In this document: positions 34,395 through 42,613 of the stretch, in pieces | Layout of the letters: each line of letters opens with the position of its first letter | Numbering within the stretch: the first letter of the stretch is position 1 | Assembly (NCBI RefSeq): GCF_900110885.1 | Contig: NZ_FOFJ01000022.1 | Span: forward strand, 1 to 62,747 | Origin: Azotobacter beijerinckii | GTDB lineage: Bacteria > Pseudomonadota > Gammaproteobacteria > Pseudomonadales > Pseudomonadaceae | DNA length: 62,747 nucleotides | Direction: 5' to 3' | Notes under the pieces: generated by a model | The model's input: the letters and a program-made list of their open reading frames with translations, nothing else | Told to the model about the DNA's origin: nothing | The model's database searches: none | Program-made: the position numbers and the translations under genes

Positions 34395-34820
34395 TTAGTC
34401 GATGGCTGCGAAGATCAGGCCCGCCTCGGGATGCTCGCCAGCATAGTCCCGCAGTAGGTAGTACAGGTCGATAATTCGATCCGCCTGGGTACGGTTGGCC
34501 AACTCGCACAGGCCAAACAGGGTAGCCACAATACCGGCAGCATCGGCTGAAAGCTCGCCGTCGAAGTAGTTACCTTCGACCTGGACGCGGTAGCGTTTGT
34601 CCTGCTCGGGGGCCATGTAGAAGCCCCCATTCGACAGCGTGTAGTAGTTCCACAAACCGCCGTTGTAGTCCTGGGACAGCGTAGTCATCCAGTGGTACAC
34701 CAGCGGCTCGCCAAGCATCATCAGGTTCTCGCCGAAGAAGGCAGGCAGGAAACCCATACGGCTTTTTTCAGGAAGAGGGGTGGCGATGATCGGACGAAAG
34801 GAAAGTTGCGTGTTGCTCAT
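34395..34820 (-). CDS. klcA: KlcA, ArdB-family antirestriction protein
   Basis: A 141-residue protein, the same size as RK2 KlcA. It carries the ArdB/KlcA hallmarks FLPAFFGENLMMLGEPLVYH, YNGGLWNYYTLSNGGFYMAP and ADAAGIVATLFGLCELANRT. ArdB/KlcA proteins lower type I restriction of incoming DNA by an indirect mechanism. The ATG at 34820 stands behind GGAGAGCATCCG in a leader shared with kleA. It begins the klcA-klcB-korC-like group. Confidence 0.93.
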   Translation of the reverse strand: MSNTQLSFRPIIATPLPEKSRMGFLPAFFGENLMMLGEPLVYHWMTTLSQDYNGGLWNYYTLSNGGFYMAPEQDKRYRVQVEGNYFDGELSADAAGIVATLFGLCELANRTQADRIIDLYYLLRDYAGEHPEAGLIFAAID

Positions 34821-34892
34821 CGGATGCTCTCCGGTAATGACCTGGACGAAGTGCCCGGCCTCGGAAAGAATATTAGGACAAAATGTCCTAAT
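34817..34892 (-). promoter_or_regulatory. Leader/promoter repeat of klcA with perfect 21-bp palindrome
   Basis: The partner of the 33241-33316 repeat. At 34872-34892 ATTAGGACA-AAA-TGTCCTAAT is a perfect palindrome, likely the operator of the korC-like protein. The two copies let one repressor control both klc and kle. Confidence 0.8.
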
Positions 34893-34962
34893 TCGCAAGC
34901 TTTTTTCTGCGTTTATTGACACTTGAGGGATGCCAGGCAGGCATTGCCAGCAATGGAGGGGT

Positions 34963-35225
34963 GGGGTTTGGGAAGCAACGGAACCAAAAACCAACGTAAG
35001 GCTAAATTAGAGTTCATCGCTGCCGAAAACATGGGCGGTTATCCAGACTTTGTTTCGGCGAACGGCTTTTCCGCACTGCTTTTCATGCATTTGACTGCCT
35101 TGGCGTCAGGGTCTGTAAGAGTCCGACAAAACGATGGCTTTCCCGAAAACCCAAGACACAGCAAGGGCTTGTAAGGCAGGCGCAGTGCTTAAGTGCACTT
35201 TCTGTTCCATTGCTCCCCAAACCCC
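34963..35225. mobile_element. 263-bp miniature element with Tn3-like 38-bp ends
   Basis: The left end begins GGGGTTTGGGAAGCAACGGA and the right end is the inverted GGGGTTTGGGGAGCAATGGA; both inner ends close with AAG as Tn3-family repeats do. No target duplication is visible (GGGGT against GTGTG). No coding sequence inside. A third copy of the first 23 bases lies alone at 35959. Confidence 0.7.
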
Positions 35226-35741
35226 GTGTGGGCCTAGTTCGTTGACCCTTGAGGGATTTCATTACTGTACTGCCACTGACACCCCTCTGGCGTGAAACCA
35301 TGCGGTCTTTCAGTGGGCAGGTGGCTCCTGCTGCGTAGCAGCATGCTCGATCCAGCAGCGGCGTGGCTTTGAGCTTGGTTGTGGCCGCTGGAAGCTTCGT
35401 CATGAGGGTTCTCGAAACTCGATATTCCGATTGACTTGATACGAGATAGGTTTTCGAGAATGAACCAAGCAAGGCCCGTACTGGTGGGCCGAGAGACATG
35501 CTCTTCCAGGCGCTTGCGCCTGGTCAACATGGCGAGTTGTGCTCTTGGGGGGATGGGAGAGCCGCTTTGCGGCTCGGGAGGGATCGAGAAGGGGGGTATC
35601 CCCCCTTCGGCGTGCGCTGTGAAGCGCACAGGTTAAAAAGAGGGTTAAAAGAGGGTTATAAAAGCGGTTAAAAACAGGTTAGAGGCCTCAGAAAACGCAT
35701 ATAACCAATTGATAATAAAAGTAAAAATTAGCCAGGCCTGT

Positions 35742-35843
35742 CCCTCAAGGGTCAATAAATGCATCCTTCAAGAGTCAATAATTAGTCCCTCATAGGTCAA
35801 TCAATGGTCCCTTAAAGGTCAATAGTGTGTCCCTCAAGGGTCA
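35742..35843. repeat. Five direct iterons, 22-23 bp apart
   Basis: Cores CCCTCAAGGGTCA, CCTTCAAGAGTCA, CCCTCATAGGTCA, CCCTTAAAGGTCA and CCCTCAAGGGTCA begin at 35742, 35765, 35787, 35809 and 35831. Two ends are perfect and three inner copies carry changes. They are presumed TrfA-binding sites. Confidence 0.92.
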
Positions 35844-35981
35844 ATAACTTAGGGCAGTTATACACAGAGTTATCAACAACTCATGTGGATAATTCCGAAT
35901 TCTGAGACGCACCTTGGCTATGCCTGATTCTTAGAGGAATCCCTCAAGGGTCAATCATGGGGTTTGGGGAGCAATGGAACA

Positions 35982-36270
35982 GGGGGCGCTTCAGAAAACG
36001 GAAAATAAAGCACGCTAAGGTCCCAAGACCCCATGCAGACTTCAAAAACGATCATTTTCGAGAGGGCTTCGTGAGAAAGCAGCCCGCGCCAGTGCTGGCC
36101 TTACTCGAGTGATTCTCGAAAATCGCTCTCCTAATGGTGTGCCGCCAAAGCCGAGTTTCGAGAAACACTGCAATGTGGCATCCAGCAGCAGCCATTCGAC
36201 GCAAAGCCGCGCCGTTACTGGGTGATGCACTCCTTAGCGTGCTTTAAATTCCGTTTTCTGAGGCGACCCC
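35982..36270. mobile_element. 289-bp Tn3-family miniature element (TIME-like) in oriV, with target duplication
   Basis: 38-bp inverted ends (left GGGGGCGCTTCAGAAAACGG at 35982-36019, right 36233-36270) are of Tn21 type. The 5-bp target GAACA is duplicated at 35977-35981 and 36271-36275. The inside has no gene, but holds paired TTCTCGAAA-like motifs that could be resolvase subsites. It separates the iteron at 35941 from that at 36298. Confidence 0.92.
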
Positions 36271-36313
36271 GAACAGAGGCAGGTCAAGGTATTCGATCCC
36301 TCAAAGATCAATG

Positions 36314-36341
36314 AAAAACGGGGGGCTGTGCCCCCCGTTTT
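36314..36341 (-). terminator. Intrinsic terminator after trfA
   Basis: AAAAACGGGGGGC-TGT-GCCCCCCGTTTT; long perfect stem with T-run on both strands, 46 bp past the trfA stop. Confidence 0.9.
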
Positions 36342-36387
36342 CGTTTCTAACGTGTCACCAGATCCGCGGCCAAATCACGAGGAAGCC

Positions 36388-37473
36388 TTACCTCTTGCAG
36401 TAGATCATGTCGCCGTTGACCCAAGAGCCAGCTACCAGGCCGCTGTTGGTCAACTCGCTGCATGCTGCCTTCGACTGCTCCTTCCACTTCGCAGCACGAG
36501 CCGTGTCCGAGCCGCACATCTGTTGGAACTTGTCCAATGCAAGAGGGAAGGGCTGCTTGTGAGACGCAAAATAATCGAACAGTCGGCGAGCGGTCGGGGT
36601 CAGCTTGCGATACTTCTCCCACACGAATATCGTGTAGTGGTCGCCAGCAAATAGGTAGACCATTTCCTCTTCCAACTCAACCTGGCAGCGGGAACTCCTC
36701 TTCCCACGATCCAAAATGCCGAAACGGCGTAGCAGCGAGAGCGAAACCAAAGTACCGAGGCGACTCGACTGGAATTGTAGAGCAGAGGCCTGCAACCTGG
36801 TCAGGGAATCCTCCGCCTTCTTGTAATACTTGCCGTTGATTGGCCAGCCGAGGTCGGTACATAGTTCGTAGAATGTGAAGCTGATAGGCAGGCCGATAGG
36901 AAACCGCTTCGAGTATTCCAGCATCTGCTGCCAAACCAACTCATCGTCCTCGGCTCGGAGCTCAATACCGCTAAAAGTGATCCGAACATCCTGGTTATAG
37001 GAGTAGATCGGCTGGCCTTGGAGCGCTTCGCGTGGCTTCCGCTTGTTCTTGACGGTGAAGAGCGCGGTGCGAGCTATGTCGTTGGGTATGGCCCGCATGT
37101 CGTCATCCCACGGGGCGATGTCGAATAGCGATAGCTGCTCTTTCTTCACTTCCTCCATGGTTTTCTGCAATACGGCATCCCGCTTGGCTTGGCTTTCCTT
37201 CTGCGACACCTCTCCTTGAGGGGCACGCTTGGGTTTGCGAGTACTCTTCGGCGCCGGCGCCGATGGAGCAGAGGACGTCTTGGAGGGCGCTTTAATTGCT
37301 GTCGCCGGCTCGTTGGCCATAGCCTCGGGAGTGTCTAATAGCTTCGTTACGCTCTTGTTGAGCAGACGCGGACGGTTTGCGGCAACGTTTGCGGCAACGT
37401 CTGTGGCCAAGCCAGGCTCCATGCCTCTCGCTATTAGCGAATCGCGGTATGCGGCTTCGTCAAAGTGTTCCAT
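36388..37473 (-). CDS. trfA: TrfA replication initiator
   Basis: A 361-residue initiator of the TrfA family (RK2 382). It contains the beta-clamp-binding motif QLSLF at about residues 113-117, then the two winged-helix domains: PWDDDMRAIPNDIARTALFT, DDELVWQQMLEYSKRFPIG, LGWPINGKYYKKAEDSLTRL, LFAGDHYTIFVWEKYRKLTP and the closing SGLVAGSWVNGDMIYCKR. It binds the oriV iterons, opens the origin with DnaA and loads helicase and clamp. In-frame Met52 and Met106 could give a shorter form as in RK2, which is not proven. Unlike RK2 there is no ssb gene in front. It is driven by the KorA/KorB-controlled promoter at 37644-37687. Confidence 0.96.
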   Translation of the reverse strand: MEHFDEAAYRDSLIARGMEPGLATDVAANVAANRPRLLNKSVTKLLDTPEAMANEPATAIKAPSKTSSAPSAPAPKSTRKPKRAPQGEVSQKESQAKRDAVLQKTMEEVKKEQLSLFDIAPWDDDMRAIPNDIARTALFTVKNKRKPREALQGQPIYSYNQDVRITFSGIELRAEDDELVWQQMLEYSKRFPIGLPISFTFYELCTDLGWPINGKYYKKAEDSLTRLQASALQFQSSRLGTLVSLSLLRRFGILDRGKRSSRCQVELEEEMVYLFAGDHYTIFVWEKYRKLTPTARRLFDYFASHKQPFPLALDKFQQMCGSDTARAAKWKEQSKAACSELTNSGLVAGSWVNGDMIYCKR

Positions 37474-37643
37474 TACTTCCCCTCATAACAGCAGGCCCGT
37501 GGCTAGGCTCATAGGCTACTAGCTTGCAGCGCCGTTATCATTTGTCCGTCCGGTGTGGATAGAACCACGGAAACGCGGTTAATATGCCGATAAAATGAAA
37601 CTTGTTGACAAGCTTTCTCGTTAGCCCTCTCTCAGGAATAAGA

Positions 37644-37687
37644 GTTTAGCTAAACAGTCGGCAAGGGTCAATACTTTAGCGGCTAAA
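37644..37687 (-). promoter_or_regulatory. trfA promoter with KorA and KorB operators, divergent from trbA
   Basis: Leftward: KorB operator (37675-37687), -35 TTGACC, 17-bp spacer, -10 TAAACT within KorA operator GTTTAGCTAAAC (37644-37655). The design is the same as at korA, so replication and partition are co-repressed. The interval 37474-37718 holds no gene; the trbA promoter must overlap here, as in RK2. Confidence 0.9.
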
Positions 37688-37718
37688 ATTTGTCGCAACT
37701 GAAAGGCGCGGGCCTAAC

Positions 37719-38096
37719 GTGTACAACATAATTTTCTTTACCAACGTCCTGCGCATATTGGACGAGAAAGGAATGACCAAATCGGAGCTGGCCAGCAAGG
37801 CAGATATGTCCGTTTCCTTCTTGTCTGACCTGACGAACGGGAAAGCAAACCCCTCCCTCAAGATCATGGAAAACCTTGCAACAGCTTTAGAAACGCCGCT
37901 GCCGATGCTGCTTGAGTCAAGCGATCTTGACAGAGAAGCCCTAGATGCCATTGCCGGTGGTCGGATGCCGCAAAGCCTTCCGAAAGGTTTCGTCCGTATC
38001 AGTGCCGTACTCCCAGAAGCGAAGGCTTTTGTGGTACGACGATGGGAAGAAGAAGCCAAAAAGAAGCTGAAGCTGCAAGAGAAGGGCCGGTCGTAA
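37719..38096 (+). CDS. trbA: TrbA, repressor of transfer genes
   Basis: A 125-residue XRE-type regulator, start GTG at 37719. Helix-turn-helix: GMTKSELASKADMSVSFLSD, then LTNGKANPSLKIMENLATAL. The C-terminus, RISAVLPEAKAFVVRRWEEE with a lysine-rich tail, is the KorA-type dimerisation domain. In RK2 TrbA represses the trb, traJ and traK promoters. It is divergent from trfA and 263 bp before trbB. The ATG at about 37773 is an alternative but would remove the first helix. Confidence 0.88.
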   Translation: MYNIIFFTNVLRILDEKGMTKSELASKADMSVSFLSDLTNGKANPSLKIMENLATALETPLPMLLESSDLDREALDAIAGGRMPQSLPKGFVRISAVLPEAKAFVVRRWEEEAKKKLKLQEKGRS

Positions 38097-38126
38097 GCTA
38101 GTCCTTTCGCCTAAAGCGACCATGTC

Positions 38127-38139
38127 TTTAGCCGCTAAA
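38127..38139. promoter_or_regulatory. KorB operator between trbA and trbB
   Basis: A perfect TTTAGCCGCTAAA, followed at 38187 by an incomplete copy TTTAGCCGCTCCT. They probably control the trbB promoter in 38140-38350, an AT-rich stretch in which I cannot fix the exact -35 and -10. Confidence 0.85.
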
Positions 38140-38358
38140 GTCATGGTCCGTTGATTCACCATCCAGCAGGACGCTAGGAAAAGCCTTTAGCCGCTCCTCG
38201 GCAGGACAGGGAAGTGTCGCTGTACCCGCTGTACGTCCCCATATTTCATTATCTATTTCTAACTACGTGATTTTCCGGTAGGCATATTCGCTTGCACGAA
38301 AATATGTTTCGTTATATCGTTAATCAAGGACGAATTATTTTTCAAGTCGGAGGAATAA

Positions 38359-39321
38359 ATGCACGAGAGCAACGAAGAACATTCCAGCCTCAAAGAGCGG
38401 GCAAGGAAGAAACTCGAACGGGACGCGGGGGCGCTCATTATTGACGCACTCAACGATCCGAAGACTGTTGAACTCATGTGCAATGCAGACGGGAAACTCT
38501 GGGTTGAGCGCCTGGGCGAGCCCATGAAGGAGATTGGCCAGCTTCGCCCGGCTCAGGCTGAGTCGATCATCAAGACGGTCGCTGGCTACCACGGCAAGGA
38601 AGTAACCCGCCAGAATCCGCTGCTGGAAGGGGAGTGGCCATTAGACGGGTCACGTTTTGCCGGCCAGCTTCAGCCTGTTGTGCGTGCCCCCACTTTCGCT
38701 ATCCGTAAGAAGGCCGTGGCCATCCATACCCTCGACGAGTACGTCGAGGCGGAAATCATGACTGCGGATCAATGCAGTGTGATCAAGAGGGCGGTTCAGC
38801 AACACCGAAACATTCTGATCATCGGCGGTACAGGATCTGGCAAGACCACCCTAGTCAACGCCGTAATCAATGAAATAGTCGTCCAGTTCCCGGCAGAACG
38901 CGTGTTCATCATCGAGGACATCGGGGAAATTCAATGTGCTGCCGCAAATTTCGTGCAATACCACACCACGCTCGGTGTGACCATGACCGAGTTGCTGAGA
39001 ACCACGCTGCGTATGCGTCCCGACCGCATTCTGGTTGGCGAAGTGCGCGGCGAGGAAGCGCTTGATCTGCTTGACGCATGGAATACCGGGCACCCAGGCG
39101 GTGCCGCGACCCTTCACGCCGACAGCGCGGTGGAAGGATTGACTCGCTTGAAGTCACTTGTTTCACGAAACAGGTCGGCTCCATCCGAAATTGAGCCGCT
39201 GATTGGCAAGGCGGTTCACGTTGTTGTTTTCATCGCTAGAACCCCAAAAGGCCGACGCATACAGGAAATTCTTGAAGTTTCCGGGTACGCCGATGGCTGC
39301 TATCAACTCCATAACCTTTAA
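38359..39321 (+). CDS. trbB: TrbB, VirB11-type ATPase
   Basis: A 320-residue traffic ATPase (RK2 320). Walker A IIGGTGSGKTTLVNAVINEI is near residue 154; Walker B/Asp box FIIEDIGEIQ and the His box TGHPGGAATLHADSA follow. It forms a hexamer at the inner membrane and powers pilus assembly or DNA transfer. Start ATG follows GGAGGAATAA. It begins the trb operon, 18 bp before trbC. Confidence 0.95.
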   Translation: MHESNEEHSSLKERARKKLERDAGALIIDALNDPKTVELMCNADGKLWVERLGEPMKEIGQLRPAQAESIIKTVAGYHGKEVTRQNPLLEGEWPLDGSRFAGQLQPVVRAPTFAIRKKAVAIHTLDEYVEAEIMTADQCSVIKRAVQQHRNILIIGGTGSGKTTLVNAVINEIVVQFPAERVFIIEDIGEIQCAAANFVQYHTTLGVTMTELLRTTLRMRPDRILVGEVRGEEALDLLDAWNTGHPGGAATLHADSAVEGLTRLKSLVSRNRSAPSEIEPLIGKAVHVVVFIARTPKGRRIQEILEVSGYADGCYQLHNL

Positions 39322-39339
39322 ATAAAGGAGCTTTACCCT

Positions 39340-39744
39340 ATGTACGCACTCGTTCAAGCCCCGCGCCTTAACCGTCAGGCAATGTTTTATATCGGCCTGA
39401 CCTTATTGCTGGCTTTTTTCATGGTTATGCCGCAGCACGCTTTCGCGACCGAAGGAACAGGGGGATCATTGCCCTATGAGTCCTGGCTGACTAACTTGCG
39501 CAACTCCGTTACTGGCCCTGTCGCCTTCGCCCTCTCAATCATTGGTATTGTAGTTGCTGGTGGCGTGTTGATCTTCGGCGGTGACCTAAACGGCTTCTTC
39601 CGTAGCTTGATCTTTCTGGTCTTGGTGATGGCGTTGCTCGTCGGTGCCCAAAACGTCATGTCTACTTTCTTCGGTCGCGGCGCTGAAATTGCCGCCGCTT
39701 GGGACGTGATTACCCATTCGCTGCTGTTGAGCCGGACTGCCTAA
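39340..39744 (+). CDS. trbC: TrbC, pilin precursor (VirB2-like)
   Basis: A 134-residue prepilin. It has a signal peptide ([22 protein letters not shown]) and two hydrophobic helices ([20 protein letters not shown] and [18 protein letters not shown]). In RP4 TrbC is cut at both ends and cyclised by TraF; the N-terminal cleavage here is expected after Ala-Phe-Ala, before TEGTGG. It is the main pilus subunit. Confidence 0.92.
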   Translation: MYALVQAPRLNRQAMFYIGLTLLLAFFMVMPQHAFATEGTGGSLPYESWLTNLRNSVTGPVAFALSIIGIVVAGGVLIFGGDLNGFFRSLIFLVLVMALLVGAQNVMSTFFGRGAEIAAAWDVITHSLLLSRTA

Positions 39745-39746
39745 TT

Positions 39747-40058
39747 ATGGCTCTCCGCACGATCCCCATTCGGCGGGCTGGCAATCGAGACAACCTGTTC
39801 ATGGGTGGGGACCGTGAACTGGTGATGTTCTCGGGCTTGCTGGCCTTCGCACTGATCTTCAGTGCGCAAGAACTGAGGGCAACGGTGGTGGGCTTTGTGT
39901 TGTGGTTCGGATCGCTCTTTGTGCTCCGAATCATGGCCAAGTCGGACCCAAAGCTGCGGTTCGTCTACCTCCGTCACCGTCGCTACAAGTCGTTCTATCC
40001 GGCTCGTAGCACGCCCTTCCGAGACAACACTACAAGCCAAGGAAACCAATACAAATGA
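39747..40058 (+). CDS. trbD: TrbD, VirB3-like inner-membrane protein
   Basis: A 103-residue protein, exactly RK2 size. MALRTIPIRRAGNRDNLFMG is followed by paired hydrophobic stretches (LVMFSGLLAFALIFSAQ and VVGFVLWFGSLFVLRIMA). The ATG at 39747 lies 2 bp after the trbC stop; an upstream in-frame start would overlap trbC. It overlaps trbE by 4 bp. Confidence 0.92.
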   Translation: MALRTIPIRRAGNRDNLFMGGDRELVMFSGLLAFALIFSAQELRATVVGFVLWFGSLFVLRIMAKSDPKLRFVYLRHRRYKSFYPARSTPFRDNTTSQGNQYK

Positions 40059-42613
40059 TCGAAGGTATTGCGTATGCAATTGCTGCCCTCGGTGCCTTGC
40101 TTCTGCTGATCCTTGTTTCACGTCTACGCCAGATGGACGCAGATTTGAAGCTCAAGAAGCATCGCTCCAAGGATGCAGGGCTAGCCGATCTGTTGATCCA
40201 TGCCGCTGTTGTCGATGACGGCGTGATCGTCGGTAAAAATGGCGCCCTAATGGCCGCATGGCTCTATCAAGGCGACGACAATGCCAGCAGTACCGAGGAA
40301 CAGCGCGAGCTGGTATCTCTCAGAATTAACCAAGCATTTGCCGGCCTGGGAAATGGCTGGATGGTTCATCTGGACGCCGTTCGCCGTCCAGCACCGAACT
40401 ACTCGCCTCGCAATGTCTCGCACTTCCTTGATCCACTAACGGCCGCGATAGATGAAGAACGTCGCGCCCTATTTGAAAGTATGGACACGATGTATGAAGG
40501 TTATTTCGTCCTGACCGTCACCTATTTCCCGCCGATGCTCGCCCAGCAGAAGTTTGTGGAGATGATGTTCGATGACGACGCGGACGTACCTGACCACAAG
40601 GCCCGGACGCACAATCTCCTTGAACAGTTCAAGCGCGATTGCGCCGGCATGGAAAGCAGCCTGTCGTCAATTTTTAAGATGACCCGCCTGAAGGGCAACA
40701 AGATTGAGCTGGAAGATGGGCAAGTGGTCACGCACGATGACTTCCTGAGCTGGCTGCAATTCTGCATCACTGGCATTACCCAGCCGGTCATGCTGCCAAG
40801 CAATCCGATGTACCTGGACGCGATCATTGGCGGAAAAGAGCTATGGGGCGGGGTAGTGCCCAAGGTTGGCCGAAACTTCATCCAAGCGGTGGCTATCGAG
40901 GGCTTTCCGCTCGAGTCGTCGCCCGGCCTACTCGCTGCACTGGCCGAACTGCCTTGCGAATATCGTTGGTCAAACCGCTTCATCTTCATGGATACCCATG
41001 AGGCCGTAAGACACCTGGAGAAGTTTCGCAAAAAGTGGAAACAGAAAGTCCGTGGCTTCTTTGACCAGGTTTTCAACACCAACACCGGAGCTATCGACCA
41101 AGACGCGCTGAATATGGTTCAGGACGCGGCTAACGCGATTGCCGAGGTCAACAGCGGATTGGCCGCGCAGGGTTACTACACCAGCGTTGTCATTCTAATG
41201 GACGAAGACCGTAGTCGGCTCGAAGAATCGGCCCGCATGGTGGAGAAGGCCATCGAGCGCTTGGCATTCGCGGCCCGCGTCGAAACCATCAACACGATGG
41301 ATGCCTACCTAGGCAGTATCCCCGGCCACGGAGTAGAGAACGTGCGCCGCCCGCTCATCAATACGATGAACCTAGCCGATTTGTTGCCGACCAGCAGCAT
41401 CTGGACAGGCTCTGCCGACGCTCCATGCCCACTGTATCCGCCACTTTCGCCCGCCCTGATGCATTGCGTCACGCAAGGCGCGACCCCGTTCCGTCTAAAC
41501 CTCCATGTCCGCGATTTGGGCCATACATTCATGTTCGGACCGACCGGCGCTGGTAAATCAACCCACCTCGCTATCCTGGCCGCGCAGTTTCGCCGTTACC
41601 TGGGCATGTCGATCTTCGCTTTTGACAAGGGCATGTCCATGTACCCCCTCGCCGCAGGCATCCGTGCCAAAACAAAAGGTGTGTCGGGCCTGCACTTCAC
41701 AGTTGCAGCCGATGACGACAGGCTTGCGTTCTGCCCGCTTCAATTCCTGGAGACGAAGGCTGATCGAGCCTGGGCAATGGAGTGGATCGACACCATCCTG
41801 GCGTTGAATGGTCTGGAGACGAATGCCGCGCAGCGGAACGAAGTCGGCTACGCCATCATGACGATGCACCGCGACGGCTCGCGCACCCTGTCTGATTTTT
41901 GCGTCACGGTCCAGGACGAGCAGATCCGGGAAACTCTGCGCCAATACACCGTCGATGGTTCGATGGGCCACCTGTTGGATGCCGAGGAAGACGGTCTGTC
42001 GCTATCTGACTTCACTGTCTTTGAAATCGAAGAGCTGATGAACCTAGGCGATAAGTATGCGCTTCCGGTCCTGCTCTACCTGTTCCGACGCATCGAGCGT
42101 GCCTTAAAAGGCCAGCCCTCGGTCATCATCTTGGACGAAGCCTGGCTGATGCTCGGCCACCCGGTATTCCGAGAGAAAATCAAGGAATGGCTCAAGGTGT
42201 TGCGTAAGGCCAACTGCTTGGTTCTGATGGCCACGCAAAGCCTTTCCGACGCGGCCAACTCCGGCATTCTAGACGTGATCGTTGAATCGACCGCGACCAA
42301 GATTTTCCTGCCCAACGTCTTTGCTCGCGACCAAGACACCATCGCACTGTATCGCCGTATGGGCCTCAATACCCGTCAAATCGAGATTCTGGCGACCGCT
42401 GTTGCGAAACGGCAGTACTACTACGTTTCCGAGCAAGGCCGCCGCCTCTATGACCTCGCCCTAGGCCCTCTCGCGCTCGCCTTTGTCGGTTCCACCGACA
42501 AGGAATCCGTTGCCCTCATCAAGAATTTAGAACGCAAATTCGGCGATGCCTGGGTCGATGAATGGCTGGCTGGACGTGGCCTGAGATTCAATGATTATGG
42601 AGTGACAGCATGA
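40055..42613 (+). CDS. trbE: TrbE, VirB4-type ATPase
   Basis: An 852-residue ATPase, the RK2 length. Short N-terminal hydrophobic helix (AYAIAALGALLLLILVS), CagE/VirB4 domain, Walker A MFGPTGAGKSTHLAIL near residue 494 and Walker B SVIILDEAWLMLGH near residue 690. It energises subunit movement in the mating channel and binds TraG and TrbB. Overlaps trbD and trbF by 4 bp each. Confidence 0.95.
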   Translation: MIEGIAYAIAALGALLLLILVSRLRQMDADLKLKKHRSKDAGLADLLIHAAVVDDGVIVGKNGALMAAWLYQGDDNASSTEEQRELVSLRINQAFAGLGNGWMVHLDAVRRPAPNYSPRNVSHFLDPLTAAIDEERRALFESMDTMYEGYFVLTVTYFPPMLAQQKFVEMMFDDDADVPDHKARTHNLLEQFKRDCAGMESSLSSIFKMTRLKGNKIELEDGQVVTHDDFLSWLQFCITGITQPVMLPSNPMYLDAIIGGKELWGGVVPKVGRNFIQAVAIEGFPLESSPGLLAALAELPCEYRWSNRFIFMDTHEAVRHLEKFRKKWKQKVRGFFDQVFNTNTGAIDQDALNMVQDAANAIAEVNSGLAAQGYYTSVVILMDEDRSRLEESARMVEKAIERLAFAARVETINTMDAYLGSIPGHGVENVRRPLINTMNLADLLPTSSIWTGSADAPCPLYPPLSPALMHCVTQGATPFRLNLHVRDLGHTFMFGPTGAGKSTHLAILAAQFRRYLGMSIFAFDKGMSMYPLAAGIRAKTKGVSGLHFTVAADDDRLAFCPLQFLETKADRAWAMEWIDTILALNGLETNAAQRNEVGYAIMTMHRDGSRTLSDFCVTVQDEQIRETLRQYTVDGSMGHLLDAEEDGLSLSDFTVFEIEELMNLGDKYALPVLLYLFRRIERALKGQPSVIILDEAWLMLGHPVFREKIKEWLKVLRKANCLVLMATQSLSDAANSGILDVIVESTATKIFLPNVFARDQDTIALYRRMGLNTRQIEILATAVAKRQYYYVSEQGRRLYDLALGPLALAFVGSTDKESVALIKNLERKFGDAWVDEWLAGRGLRFNDYGVTA

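Larger units (their letters stand above)
34917..36310. other. oriV: oriV, vegetative replication origin with TrfA iterons and DnaA boxes
   Basis: Iteron cores TGAC(A/C)CTTGAGGG or the reverse occur at 34917-34929 and 35243-35255 (plus) and, reversed, at 35742, 35765, 35787, 35809 and 35831 with 22-23-bp spacing, then 35941 and 36298. Five regularly spaced iterons is the RK2 oriV plan. DnaA-box-like sites follow: TTATACACA 35858-35866, TTATCAACA 35870-35878, TGTGGATAA 35884-35892. An AT-rich stretch with GGTTAAAA repeats lies at 35633-35735, and hairpins (GAGCCGC/GCGGCTC, GGGGGG/CCCCCC) at 35555-35605. Two miniature elements have inserted in the area. The parts not named here show no gene. Confidence 0.92.

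Noticed and set aside
35742..35843. Possible small CRISPR array (regular repeats)
   Set aside because: Repeat cores of 13 bp with 9-10 bp gaps and a DnaA-box region beside them fit replication iterons, not CRISPR; no cas gene in the window.
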